Below are positions 12,120-23,340 of a stretch of DNA of 64,000 bases, piece by piece (position 1 is the stretch's first letter; each line of letters starts with the position of its first letter). Where the stretch lies: the NCBI GenBank assembly GCA_963575645.1, contig OY754467.1:20543001-20607000 (forward strand), given 5' to 3'. The translations under genes and the position numbers were made by a program. Under the pieces are notes generated by a model, which saw only the letters and a program-made list of their open reading frames with translations, was not told the DNA's origin and did no database searches. This DNA comes from Xanthostigma xanthostigma. Its lineage: Eukaryota > Arthropoda > Insecta > Raphidioptera > Raphidiidae.

Positions 12120-12290
12120 GAGGTAATTTGTGGAAGGGCTCCAAAAAGAAAAAAAGAGTGTGGACACCTTCGAAACCCTAAAAAGTAGGCAACAAAAAGG
12201 GGCCCCTTCGTTGGTGGCCCCGGGGCTCCGACCAGCTTGCCCCATTGTTAATACGGCCCTGTGCCTATTTACAAAACTGGTTGTGAACAT
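12120..12290 (+). repeat. GC-rich repeat fragment (GGCCCCGGGGCTCC)
   Basis: On the minus strand CAGGGCCGTATTAACAATGG, then GGCAAGCTGGTCGG and AGCCCCGGGGCCACC, is a phrase widespread in animal repeats. Frames crossing it on both strands reflect its GC content only. A similar GGCCCGGCTTTAGG phrase is at 19955. Confidence 0.5.
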
Positions 12291-12871
12291 TACTGTTTTT
12301 AGAAGTGTTCGCACGTAAAGTGGTAAACTGAAACGAGCAAGAGATGAAAATTCAAAAAACCTGAAAAATTAAATATAGGTAATATAATTACCTATTTTAT
12401 TTTTTTAATCTATTATTTAAATTAATTTTCTTACGACTAAAATGGTTTAATGTAAATATATTCCAGTCTTGATAACGGAATCCACTAATTCTGTATGTAA
12501 ATTCTCATAAATTATATGATATTTATCACAACCTAACAAATCGTGAATCGAATATGATTTTTAAATCTTATACTAATATATAAAGCTAAAGAGTTTGTTT
12601 GTTTGTTTTGTTGAACGCGCTAATCTCAGGAACTACCGGTTCGAATTGAAAAAATATTTTTGTGCTGGATAGTCTATTTATTTTTATATAATATAAAACA
12701 AAGCCCCTCCGCCGCCTGTCTATCTGACTGAAAGCGATAAACTCAAAAACTACTGAACGGATTTTTTTATACGGTTTTAGCTAAAAAAAAGAGCGATAAA
12801 CAAGGAAGGTTTCTGTATATATGATTTGTACAAAATTGCTGAACTATGACGATGTTTTGTCAAAAAAAAAA

Positions 12872-13876
12872 TTGGTTGTCTGTAAAGTCGGTTTACGGAC
12901 GATAGTTTGACGTGATAACGTATTCCGTAATACATAACCTAAATTTATATAATAATTAAATAATTCGAATCTATGATATTGCATCTTTCGCTTTAAATTT
13001 AGGTAAATTTTATTAAGTAGAATAATAAAACACTATAAAAAGTACACTATTATTATATAAAAAACAACTATGGCATGTATCTCTTTTGCGCATGCGCCGA
13101 TTTTCCCCACAAAATTTACAAAAATTTCTAGTAAAAATAGATAGAGTAAAAACCGTTTTAAAAACTATATTATTATTATATAAAACATCATTATAAGAGA
13201 TATATTCTTTTACGCATGCGCCGATGTTCCCCAAAAACAATAGGCCACTTCATATTTGCATATCAAACATCCTCCCAAAATTTGTTTTCAATCCGCTTAT
13301 CCTCGGTGTCGGAATGATAAGAAATGTCAAAAGTGACGTTTGCAACTGTCAAAGTATTATGTTCTAATAATAATTAGTTATTCCAATAGTTAACTTAGAA
13401 GGCGTTGCATTTCACAAAATACTAATGTCAAAAAATTGAATTAAACATTAGAAATGCAGCCGTTTTCATGTTAAGACAAGACATACGTTATTTTCTAATT
13501 TCCATGTACGGCAAACAAAGACGACCGACCGCGTCGCGCGCGCGCCATGCATTAGACAACATTGCATTTATACAGCTATTTTTCTATATAAATTTGTATA
13601 AAATATTTTTCTATATAAATTTGTATAAAAAAACTGTTTAGGCAAATTCTGTTATACGAAATCTATGTAAAATGTTCTCCTCTTTCGTTTAAGACTGGTT
13701 TCAAACCGATCTGATTTAAATTGAGCGAGAAATTAGCAAAGAGCACGCACAGGGTCAGGCGGAACGTTACGCGTTATGCGTTATGCGTTACGCGTTACAC
13801 TTTTTCGTACATGCAGCCGGTGTTTTATCAATTTATAATATTGGTGATTCATCAATTTATAAGACGTTATCACGTC
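12872..13876 (-). mobile_element. HINE-like repeat, copy B (long form)
   Basis: On the plus strand it opens TTGGTTGTCTGTAAAGTCGG and closes ACGTTATCACGTC. It has about 0.3 kb (12945-13265) missing from the other copies, including two versions of GCATGCGCCGAT.TTCCCC and the CATCCTCCCAAAATTTG module. That module is shared with the CCAATTGGGC repeat family. Confidence 0.7.
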
Positions 13877-14133
13877 AAAAACTGTTTAGGCAAATTCTGT
13901 TATACGAAATCTAAGTAAAATGTTCTCCTCTTTCGTTTAAGACTGGTTTCAAACCGATCTGATTTAAATTGAGCGAGAAATTAGCAAAAAGCACGCACAG
14001 GGTCAGGCGGAACGTTACGCGTTACGCGTTATGAACGTTAGGAACGTTACGTTACACTTTTTCGTGCATGCAGTCGGTGTTTTATCAATTTATAAGATTG
14101 GTGATTCATCAATTTATAAGACGTTATCACGTC
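13877..14133 (-). mobile_element. Partial tandem second unit of HINE-like copy B
   Basis: Directly after the GACGTC end of copy B, the sequence restarts at AAAACTGTTTAGGCAAATTC, an internal position of the family, and runs again to ACGTTATCACGTC. It is a head-to-tail partial duplicate of about 257 bp, almost identical to 13620-13876. Confidence 0.75.
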
Positions 14134-14924
14134 AAAAAAAACTGTTTTCGTACGCTTACATGGCTAACGTGGCCAAATCTTTAGAGATACATCAAAACAA
14201 TGTACTTTGATAGTTCTGAAATGTAGATGGAAAGGTCAATATAATATTTGCAGAACAGTTTTGCACCCGGATGCAACCGGGACGGGCCGCTAGTATGCCA
14301 CAAAGGAATCGTATTATTTTGTCGGCAGAGTTTGGCATTACGAATTTACAAGGCAAGTCACCAAATGTCCCTTCCTTGATGTGACTTCAAGCTAGCATCA
14401 ACAGAACACAGGTGCTGACATTAATATGGCCAAATCCCAGATGGAATATTTCATTCAGTGGGATAAATATTAATACGTTACGTCCGGCCAGTTCAAGTTT
14501 CAAAAAAAAAATGTCCTAACTGACCTAAGAAAAAAAGTATTAAGTCTACTGGGTTTGCAAATCGTTTCTGAAATATATATATTCGAGTGACATTTAATTT
14601 CCTTTTCCCAATATTGTGTGTAGATGTACGTATATACAAAATTGTCGATTTCTAACGAAAAAACTCTCATTTTTTATTATTTTACGTTGCAGATAATATA
14701 GTATTATAGCTTTACTTATATGAAACACACAATAAGTATAATGCATAATAATTAATAGAAATAGTATTCAAAATATTATTATTAACAGCTATATTTAAAT
14801 ACTTTTTTTATTATTTCATATTTGAATTGCAGTTACAATAATAACGTTTATTTTTGTTAATATTTGGTAAAAAATATTCTTTTTAAAGTGAACCCTTTCC
14901 TATAACATGAAAAATAATATTTTT

Positions 14925-15296
14925 TTATTCAACACGCTTGAGTAATATGTAATTTCGGGGCCCTGCTAAATTCGGGAGAAATAATAAATTACTTCATGTT
15001 GACGCGTAGAGTGCTAATAATGAGCCGTACAGTGTGATAATGAATTTTCTGGACCAATAGAAACGCAGTAGCAAGCCCAAGCGTGCAATAATGAAAAAAA
15101 ACTGCACACAGCTTCTGGACCAATAGGAACGTGGTAAGCGGTATTTTATATATGAAAACAGCATCGCAATTCAGCGAAAGTCATGGCCATCTTGTGTGCA
15201 TCGAGGGCGCTGGGTACGTCAATCAATGAAGTGATTTATTATTTTTCCCTCTTTTATCAGGGCCCCGATTACATATTACTCGTGCTAGTTGAATAA
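14925..15296. mobile_element. MITE with about 40-bp TIRs (TTATTCAAC...GGGGCCCTG)
   Basis: TTATTCAACACGCTTGAGTA plus ATATGTAATTTCGGGGCCCTG on the left match CAGGGCCCCGATTACATATT plus ACTCGTGCTAGTTGAATAA on the right as inverted repeats. The middle has two copies of TTCTGGACCAATAG.AACG. No target duplication was assigned. Confidence 0.75.
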
Positions 15297-15299
15297 AGT

Positions 15300-16960
15300 A
15301 TTATGTGCGACCATTGATCGAAGGAGAATATTTCACTCGCGTGCGTGTTACCGCACTCGCTACGCTCGTGCGGCAAATTTCACGCTCATGGAATCTTCTT
15401 CTCTCACTAGTCGCACAGTATACTATTATTTATTTACCGCAGATGACCGAAAAACTTTTTTTGTAAAGCAACTCCTAAAATTTTAATTTCTTCCGACTAT
15501 CCGCTTAGAAGTTAAAGGCTAGTCTAGAGTCTAGACAGCCAGACGAACGGACAATGAAGGGTTCTGTTTTTTACCATTTTGGTGCGAAACTCTAATAATA
15601 TCTTCATTTTCATTCTGAATTGTATTTATTTATCCAGCTTTGATTAAATTGATTCAAGAAGGAATAACAGCAGTTGTTGACACACTTACCTGTGAACAAC
15701 CTAGAGAGATACTTCGCCCGCTACCACATTACCTTTGATTATGTCTACCGCAGTTGTAGACGAAACCAATGAATCAGTGTACAAGCTCGGAAAGATTTCT
15801 TTTCCATGTTTAAAAGAAAATCAAAATATTTTGAAAAGTTTTATATGAAAATGATTTTTACTTTCAAAAACTAAAGTAAATAGAAAAGGAAGACTTATAG
15901 GCTGTGTGCACGAAGTCTATACTAGCGTCGCTAGTAAGTAAAATTATTGAACTCACTTTTTGTGGAAATCGCGACATGTTTCTATGGTGATAAGTCAAAA
16001 ACTTTAGTTGGCCATGGTGTGTAAAAAAAAAATAATACGGAACACTGATGTTAATTTGTTTACACTGACAGCGGAACGTCAAAGTGGGACGCCAATGGTC
16101 TTTATTTTACTTAAATCGCAATCAGCGCAACAGCCCGGAACACAAAAAGTATTTCCAAATCGATCAGTTTTCCCATGTTTTCTTTGTAATTAAAACACTT
16201 CATAAAATTATAACTATGTTCACTTTTAATAAACATTGCTCACTGACATACGGAAAATTTGAGCTTGAAGTTTCGCCTAGTGCTCACTACAAACGCTCGC
16301 ATTGTATAATTTGTAACTCCTCCTCCCTACACATAGCTCATTACAAAAAATTTCTAGCCCTGAAAATTATATCTCAAAATAGCGTTCGTATTATAAGAGT
16401 AGATAATTTGAAAAATGTGGTGATAAGAAATCTTAGTGTAAATTTTACTTATTCCATCTTTTTCAGTCGGCTAATAAAATTCTGTTTATCAAATTCAAAC
16501 TCATCTCTGAAATTCTAAATCCAACTGATAAAATCAGTCTCGTTTTAATTTAAATATACCAGTTTCCATGTTCACTATACAACCAATGAAATGAATTCCG
16601 CTTGCCTATGTAAACATGTTATCGATGGCCAAAATAAACGACGGAATTGTAAATCAAATGAAAAACAATTAGTATTCAGTCGACAAACAAATCATTACAG
16701 AACGCATTTAGTTAATTCAGTAGTGCTGGAGGAATACAAAGTCACAAGACGAATCTTCAATTCTGCCAACGAAACTTAATCCTTAATTACTGTCTCACGA
16801 AAGTTATAAATATTGTGAAAAGCGCAATACATACAATTTGCATACACTAATCGCTCTAGTCATCGACTATAAATAAGGATTTGTGAGTAGTGGTTTTTCC
16901 TTCTTAAGTCGATCCTTTTTAGTTTTTCCCGACTGCGAAAAAGGAAACTTTCCTAACAGT
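15300..16960. other. AT-rich DNA, no supported gene
   Basis: One 144-codon frame (16084-16518) exists but has no recognised domain, biased composition or splice context. A repeat fragment lies at 15540-15595. Nothing else assigned. Confidence 0.5.
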
Positions 16961-16965
16961 GCGAA

Positions 16966-18153
16966 ATCCGGTAATAGAAATATCTACCCTCATCTGTTAT
17001 TTGATGATGACAACGATTATAATATGTTAGATAATAATATACAGTGTGGTCACTTAAGTGTGCAACATATGGGAAATTTTTTAATTAAATGCACAACCAA
17101 AATACAAATATTGCCAAAAGTTGGCGCATGTCCGATAATCATTTCAGGTGCTCTTAGAATTGTTGAAACTCAAACAGCATACAGGGTGGGTAAAAAAATA
17201 TAAAAATTGTACAAGAGTAAAATGCCCTTATTTCAAAAAATTCAGCGAAATGTTATAAGAAAAAGTTGTTTAGAATTAAAAGTTATGCCCAAATACCAAA
17301 ACATGGCTTTCTAAGAAAAAATTTTTTTTTTGAAAAACCAAAATTAAGTATAATTTTTTTGAAAATTTTGTTTTATACTTACCTTAAACACACTAATAAA
17401 TTATTCAAAATCAAATCAATTTCGCATAACTTTGTTCAAATTCAGGCATATTTGTAAAATTAATTTAGATTTTTAATTTTTTATGGAATCACAAACTTTA
17501 TGTTTGTTGCAACGATATTAAACACCCTGTATGCTGTTTGAGTTTCAACAATTCTAAGAGCACCTAAAATGATTATCGGACATGCACCATTTTTTGGCAA
17601 TATTTGTATTTTGGTTGTGTATTTAATTAAAAATTTTCCCATATGTTGCACACTTAAGTGACCACACTGTATACATTAATAAATCGCAAATGGGTTGCCT
17701 AGCTAAATCGCGTACCAATGCTGTTAAATTAAATAAATTCTAATTATTTTTTTTTTGGATCATCTTCCCCGATTTGTTAATCATAAAAATCGAGCCTAAA
17801 ATGAGAGAACATGACAAAATAAAATGTTAACATAACAGATAAACTCAAAATACACAGAACACGATTATTTACAAGGTATGTTTATGTGGATGATATATAT
17901 TTATCTATAGAATCAATGATATATTCAAATTCCTTGTGTCATATTCTTTCATCTTACGCTCGATTTTTACGATTAGGAAATCGGGGAAGTTGATCCAAAA
18001 AATTTAATTAAAATTTATTTAATTTAACAGCATCAATAGGCGAGTTAGCTAGGCAACCCATGTGCGATTTATCAATATATATATATTATTATCTAACATA
18101 TAATCTTTGTCATCATCAAATAACAGATGGGGTATATATTTCTAATACCGAAT
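16966..18153. mobile_element. Foldback element whose left arm carries the 17042-17669 insertion
   Basis: The outer arms match in inverted order: CATCTGTTATTTGATGATGA and ATATGTTAGATAATAATATA on the left. After the insertion come ATCGCAAATGGGTTGCCTAG and ATCTTCCCCGATTTGTTAAT. The counterparts lie at 17957-18153. Without the insertion the element would be about 560 bp. Confidence 0.8.
17042..17669. mobile_element. Tc1/mariner-like foldback MITE (CAGTGTGGTCAC ends), inserted in another foldback
   Basis: TA at 17040-17041 and 17670-17671 flanks inverted ends CAGTGTGGTCACTTAAGTGT. The arms extend about 150 bases with few differences (through ACAGCATACAGGGTG). TA target plus CAGTG ends points to the Tc1/mariner group. 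The centre is AT-rich and non-coding. Confidence 0.8.
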
Positions 18154-18291
18154 CTTAGACTATAATGAATGTGTGTGTTCTTTCGTAGTTTAGATATTTA
18201 TAAACGCATCAACTTCAAAGATCATTAGCGTTCGGAACTATAAATTATGTATCTATTACAAATAAATGAGTACCTATATATTATAATCCTG

Positions 18292-18664
18292 ATGGATGGA
18301 GGAACGACAGTATGCACTTGATGGCGTTTTCGGTGCCTTCGAAAATGTTGGAGAGATCGTCGGGAAACCCGCAAGAGATTTGTTTAGCAGCATATTGTGG
18401 ACACTTCAAGAAGACGTACATTTGATGCTGACAGAGACTTTACATGTGTCACACTGCGAATGGTCAGTCTTGTCAAAAAGTTATTTATGCGTTAGTAAAG
18501 AATCTTCCATTCTATCTCGGGCAATCACTATCTGATCCTTCCTCGAAGATAGTATAGGAGACATCCGTGGTTTACTGGCTTGAAAAAGCTTGATCTCTCT
18601 TGCCAGCTGTAGTTTGGTCTTTTTGAGACAACGGTAATACTCTGGATTGTCGAGCACAATATTG
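18292..18664 (-). pseudogene. Degraded LINE (Jockey/I-type) ORF2 C-terminal tail
   Basis: Read on the minus strand, three frames in turn give segments typical of the region downstream of reverse transcriptase in Jockey/I-type LINEs. The first holds KDQIVIARDRMEDSLLTHK, matching the family pattern 'eqvvltRLRtGHtrLTHsyL'. The second holds HSQCDTC, the zinc-knuckle-like 'pp.C..C' motif. The third holds MYVFLKCPQYAAKQ followed by GFPDDLSNIF and AIKCILSFL, matching the usual 'H.l.eCp.y...R...' ending. Frame changes between these blocks and an internal stop show an inactive fragment. No 5' portion, endonuclease or reverse transcriptase core is visible nearby. The family assignment is from motif memory only. 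Confidence 0.7.
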
Positions 18665-18683
18665 TTAAACTTCCCATTACATT

Positions 18684-19330
18684 AGGAAGTTACTGTAATG
18701 GGTCCCAAAAATCGAAATAAAACATTTTTTTACAAATGTTTGTATTTTAAGGACACTGTAATATTTTCAAACTATTTTTGAAAAGATGTCTATCTGGGTG
18801 TATGTGTGTGTGTATATGTACGTATGTATGTGGTAATTTCTTTCTAAGACGAAACCTCTAGAATAAAAAGTGATGTTGACTATTTATTAGGGTGTTAATC
18901 TACACTTTGTATTACTTAGATATGAACTGAAAGAAAATTTTTTAAGATCGGTCCATCCATTCCTTATTTTTTTAACTAAAAAGACTCCAAAAATCTAAAT
19001 TTTACACAATATCTCGCGAATAAAAAATTATATCGGCTTCGTTAAGGTGCCAATCGATAGCGCATTAAACGTCATTTTGAGTCAAATGGAATTTTATCAA
19101 AATAACCTTACTAATTTTTTTGTTTAACAAAAAGACTGCAAAAAAGTAAATTATACCCACACGAAATCTTAAATAAAAAATAACATCGACTTTGCTAGGG
19201 TGCTAAGCGAAGATTATCAACGGCGGTATGATCCGAAAGGTTTTTTATAAAAATCTGCAAAAAATTAGAATATTTGAAAAACATTTCACGGGTCTAATTT
19301 ATTAAATACCTCCATATTTAATATTCAATT
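18684..19330 (+). repeat. Dispersed repeat, copy 1 (GTTACTGTAATGGGTC start)
   Basis: It shares GTTAYTGTAATGGGTC, a GTATGTGTGTGTATATGTAC tract, TGGTGTTAAT/GGGTGTTAAT and CGACTTTGTTAGGGTG-type phrases, in order, with 33057-34300. It lies directly beside the LINE tail and could be its 3' UTR, which I cannot show. Confidence 0.6.
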
Positions 19331-21355
19331 TTGATTATACCAGGAAAGACCTAAAGGTTCGCACTTGTAGGGTCCCAATACATAACCCACCTCACGGCTT
19401 GTTTTGTTTTGAGTGTCTCTTACGTACTTAAATTAAATTTTAAATCTCGTTATTATCATACGTATTTAGACCTCGGACCGTTGATTTATTATAAATGAAC
19501 GTTTCAGTTCTTCTGGAATGTCGTAAAAGTTAACTTTTGGCAAAGCTTTTTAATATATGGCCCAATGTGCAGCCTCAAGATTTATTTGCCAGACTGTATG
19601 TTGGAATGTACAGTTCAAATAATTGTAGTAGGTATATATTGTATACATTGTTTGTTAACAATTTTACATAAGCCAGCCTTTGATTTAATTGGATCACATT
19701 TATTATTACTATTACACGACAGGATTTTAATTAAATTCTGAATAATGTAGTGTTTGCTGTGCGCATACCTGAAATTATATGCACAGGTGTAGGGTGCGTA
19801 AAAAATATTGGATAAAATTTTCATACATCAGTAACACCTGTACAATCGTGTCTTCCATATTGCAACAACTGTGTATTTTCAGAGCGCACATATGGAAACA
19901 AAGTATTGCTTCGTTTTTTACCTGTATATTTCGTGCAACAGTTACGTTGTCCAGGCCCGGCTTTAGGAATCTGGCGCCCCTAGGCAGTATAAAAAATGGC
20001 CGCCCTCCTCCACTCCTGTCCTTCAGTGTAGAAATAAGTTAGGCACAATAGAATTTCAAGCAATACAATGCATATTCCTTTAAAAAAATCGTGATCTGTC
20101 ACTAGGAAAATTGTTAATTGCGCGTCGATTTTTCGAAACCCGTGGATCGGAAAAAAATATTGTAAAAATAACAAACCTGAAATGTGTGCCGTAGAAACTT
20201 GTAACACTGTCTATAATCAACAATAACGTTAATAATTAATTGCGTTATGTTCAGTAAAAATGACAGAGTAGGCTATGTTTTTCACAATATCTATACTATA
20301 GGAGACATTAGAAGATCTTTACTATCGATACTTATCGAATACTCGATATCAGGGAAACATCGATACCTAAGAGTTTTTCAACCCTACGCTTGTGTAAATC
20401 GATACGTTTCTCAATTTGGGGATTTTCTATTTATTACGTTGATACATGAACCAACAAAATAGACATAACCCAAAATCCTCAGATCGTGTGTTCCAATATT
20501 GATACTACTGAGTACTGTCAAGTTCCTCTCGCGAGTAAAACAAATTTTGAAAGTTCCTCTCAAAATATGCCGCCATAGGTAGCTGGCTTTGTTGCCTGTT
20601 CGGTAAATCCAGGCCTAACCTTGTCTACAGCTGCGAGTTATATTTATTGACTAAGGCCCGTATTCACCGATCGTAATTAGTTGTTTATTTCGTTGATTTG
20701 TTCTTCAGGTAATTCCTCGCGTAATTATTAATTATTCATAGTTGTCCTCTTTATTTAAGAGCAGCATGCGAATTTACAAGGATTGTTAAAAAAAACATTA
20801 ATTATTATTAACTACAATCTATTTATTAGAAAGTCCAAAAGACTGTTTTGATTTTTCATTTTTGTATCGAAACTTTTCGTGGGGGTCCTTATTATATTAG
20901 TGACTAATTGTGAGAGTCCACGATTTTGAAGAATTTGGGAAACACCACTATAGACTATTTCCTGTCTTATTTTAACTAATAAGGTTTATTTTGGCATACG
21001 TTTTTGTTTGTTCCAGTAGTTGATTCAAGTGTTCATAAAACAGACAAATGAAAGTCTGCTGAAACTAATGAGCGGTCTTAAAACAGTACTGGAATTTTAT
21101 TTGTTTTTTTTTCTTTATCCTTGTATGCAATTTGAGGAGAGCAGTTATTTACGAAATTCTTCAGTAATGAAAATGTACAACGTTTATTTTTATAAGTCTC
21201 GTACACTGGGATTAAAATATATTAAAAGTTTTACGACAATTTTGCATAAATTAGACGGTAACGCGTTAAGATCTCGTGGCCATACCATATTTTTTTCATA
21301 ACGCTTTTATAGTGTCTAAACAGTAAGACGTTTGGCTTGCTATTAGCCGAGTTCG
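19330..21355. other. No gene seen; repeat fragments
   Basis: Carries the CAGGCCCGGCTTTAGGAATC phrase at 19950 and AAGGCCCGTATTCACCGATC at 20655, both typical of decayed interspersed repeats. No credible exon. Confidence 0.5.
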
Positions 21356-21358
21356 TAA

Positions 21359-22180
21359 TAGGCATCTTACACGATCAATATTACTGTCAATATTCAAAAA
21401 TACTGACAGTATTATTGAATGTGTAAAGTCAAATCGATCGTCAATACAGGTATTGACGACCAGTATTGATTCAAATCCGGATTTTTTGATATTCACGCAT
21501 CAATACTGGAGAATGGAGGGGATAATGTCAATATTACTGTCAATAGTATTGACCATGTACGTTGCGCTTCAATATTCTATCAGTACCCGTTTGATTTGCG
21601 CCAGTACAGACGTAACAATGGAGGATAGCCTATTGAAGCTGGTGACATTACAGCTGAAAACTTCATGTCTTCAAAGTTTCTACCAGTTGCTAGATATCTT
21701 AGAGTTAAAGCTAGTCGTTCATTCACTGGTAAACAGGTCCGCATAGTAGTATTTTCTCTTCTTAAGAAAGTTGTTACTATTTGTAGTAATTTATTAAATG
21801 TTTCCTCATTCATCCGGAAGTAGTTTTTAAAATCATCCATTTCTGTAGTACTAATTTCTTTTAACAAGACGACATGTGAATACTTATCACGTTTTATTAG
21901 CCATTCTTTCAACCACAAACGTCGATTAACAGGATGCTTACTTGCCAGTGCTAAAATTATGGCTAGACAGGCTTTCTTATGTGAATCCATTTTCGGAAGA
22001 AACCAAAAAACACTGTATATACACTGATGGTTCAACTAGTACTGAAGCAATATATTGACAGTAATATTGATTGTGTAAGGTGCGTTCTGATAAAACAAGA
22101 ATCGATTTGAAAAAATCGAGTACTGACAATATTACTGAAGCAATACGTTTGACAGTAATATTGATCGTGTAAGGTGCCTA
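21359..22180 (-). mobile_element. PIF/Harbinger deletion derivative with TAA target duplication
   Basis: The terminal inverted repeats read TAGGCAYCTTACACGATCAA on both ends and continue as TATTACTGTCAA. They are flanked by TAA at 21356-21358 and 22181-22183, the 3-bp duplication typical of Harbinger. A TIR-like copy (TTGACAGTAATATTGATTGT) repeats internally near 22057-22076, and related short motifs recur at 21375-21410. The element is about 0.8 kb and encodes only an N-terminal transposase piece, so it cannot move itself. Confidence 0.88.
21580..21990 (-). pseudogene. Harbinger transposase, N-terminal fragment (HARBI1-like)
   Basis: This reading frame from a Met at 21990 contains RRLWLKEWLIKRDKYSHVVL, then DDFKNYFRMNEETFNKLL and LPVNERLALTLRYLATGRNF, then FEDMKFSAVMSPASIG. 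These match the conserved N-terminal region of HARBI1/PIF transposases ('..YFRMs...FdeLL', 'eeRLalTLRyLAtG.sf.dl.f.f..s.stvg'). After SPASIG the similarity stops and unrelated residues run to a stop. The whole DDE catalytic domain, which normally lies downstream, is absent. The most likely cause is an internal deletion joining this segment to the far TIR. A slightly earlier Met at 22035 is also in frame; the MDSHKKACLA start fits the family better. Confidence 0.85.
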
Positions 22181-22431
22181 TAAGGATATAGAGTTTCCAT
22201 AGCTTAGTTCCCAAGGTCTTGTTTGAGGACCTTTGAAAGTGAACAAGTTTTGTTGTTTTTTCTCTGTTTTTACAGCAATCAAATAATACTTAGCAATGTA
22301 ATTATTCATATTTAAAACACAATCGGTGAGAAATTTATTAAATTATACGCAGAAAATTCTTGAAAATTTTGTGAATTAATATATTTTTGAAAGTTATATT
22401 TTTAGTTTATTACTTTATATTAAACGCTAAA

Positions 22432-22815
22432 CTAGCGGTATGTGCTCTATTATCGCTTTGTGTGTCAGAGCTGACTTTCGTTCATACAAAAAGTTATATC
22501 TAAGTTAATTTCACACGAAATCCATTCAAATTGTAGCTTTTTAAAAAGAGGAGATTCTATTCTATAAAACAGAACCATTTTTAGATTGATTCAGGTTCAT
22601 AATTAGTCCTAAAATTGTAATTGAAAATCTCGAATAGCAGTTGTCGGTTGGTTTGTACGTACGTATGTCCGAGCTCTTTAAATCGCAATTTTGGTCGGAT
22701 CGCCTTGGTTAATAATTTATTCGCGTTGTTTACTATCAGATCAGAACCCTATTTAAATTCACTTAAATGGGTTCAGTAGTTTAATTTTTATTATTTTTGA
22801 CAGCTAGGTAATAGT
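22432..22815 (-). repeat. Dispersed repeat, inverted partner of 27215-27590
   Basis: GTGCTCTATTATCG, ATCCATTCAAATTGTAGCTT, GTACGTACGTATGTCCG and TTATTTTTGACAGCT occur here. The same blocks occur inverted at 27215-27590. Minus-strand CTAG|T at the outer end hints at a Helitron, but no TC start was seen. Confidence 0.6.
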
Positions 22816-23200
22816 TAACAAAACAATATACCTAATTACTGTAGTCGTAGAATAAGTGCTATACAGTATACAATAGCAGTCGCACAGAATTATAGGTGTG
22901 CCATGGCGCAGTGGTAAGGGTCGATGACCGATCTCTGCCAACATTATTAAATTTTATTTTATTTTTCTATTCCATTTTATTCCACTTGATATTCATATAT
23001 CATAAATATTTTTTTATATTTTTCAATTTTATTTTTTTATATGATTTTTTTTAATTGTTTTTTATATAGGTATTTTATATATTTTTATACAAAGTATAAA
23101 TTGAAAATTGAATATATTGATTATTTTTTCAATTTTCATTATACGGTGGAAAACTTGAAAGATGTGCACTTTTGGTTTTGCCAACCTTTTATACTGTGTA

Positions 23201-23340
23201 TGTCGCCGGGATATTGTCAAACCCGTGATATTATGATTTCACTTAGTGAAATTATAATATCACGAATCTTTGACAATCGTGATATTGTAATTTCACTAGT
23301 GAAATTACAATATCACGGATTTGACAATATCCCGGCGACA
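23201..23340. mobile_element. Small MITE made of nested hairpins, TA target
   Basis: TA flanks the TIR TGTCGCCGGGATATTGTCAA. Between the TIRs lie two successive near-perfect palindromes, GTGATATTATGATTTCACT/AGTGAAATTATAATATCAC and GTGATATTGTAATTTCACT/AGTGAAATTACAATATCAC. The element can fold as a single hairpin or as a four-arm structure. Confidence 0.85.

Larger units (their letters stand above)
12566..14293 (+). mobile_element. Helitron split by a HINE-like insertion
   Basis: The start is TCTTATACTAATATATAAAG and the end is CTAG|T at 14290-14294. The 3' hairpin is CCCGG-ATGCAA-CCGGG. The body between 12872 and 14133 is foreign: it is copy B of the HINE-like family, so the Helitron is older than that insertion. 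Confidence 0.8.

Noticed and set aside
16084-16518. 144-codon open frame, among the longest in the window
   Set aside because: No domain, no signal or membrane pattern, no splice context, and composition typical of the surrounding DNA.
22900-22950. CCATGGCGCAGTGGTAAGGG, box A-like
   Set aside because: No box B at tRNA spacing and no foldable arms.
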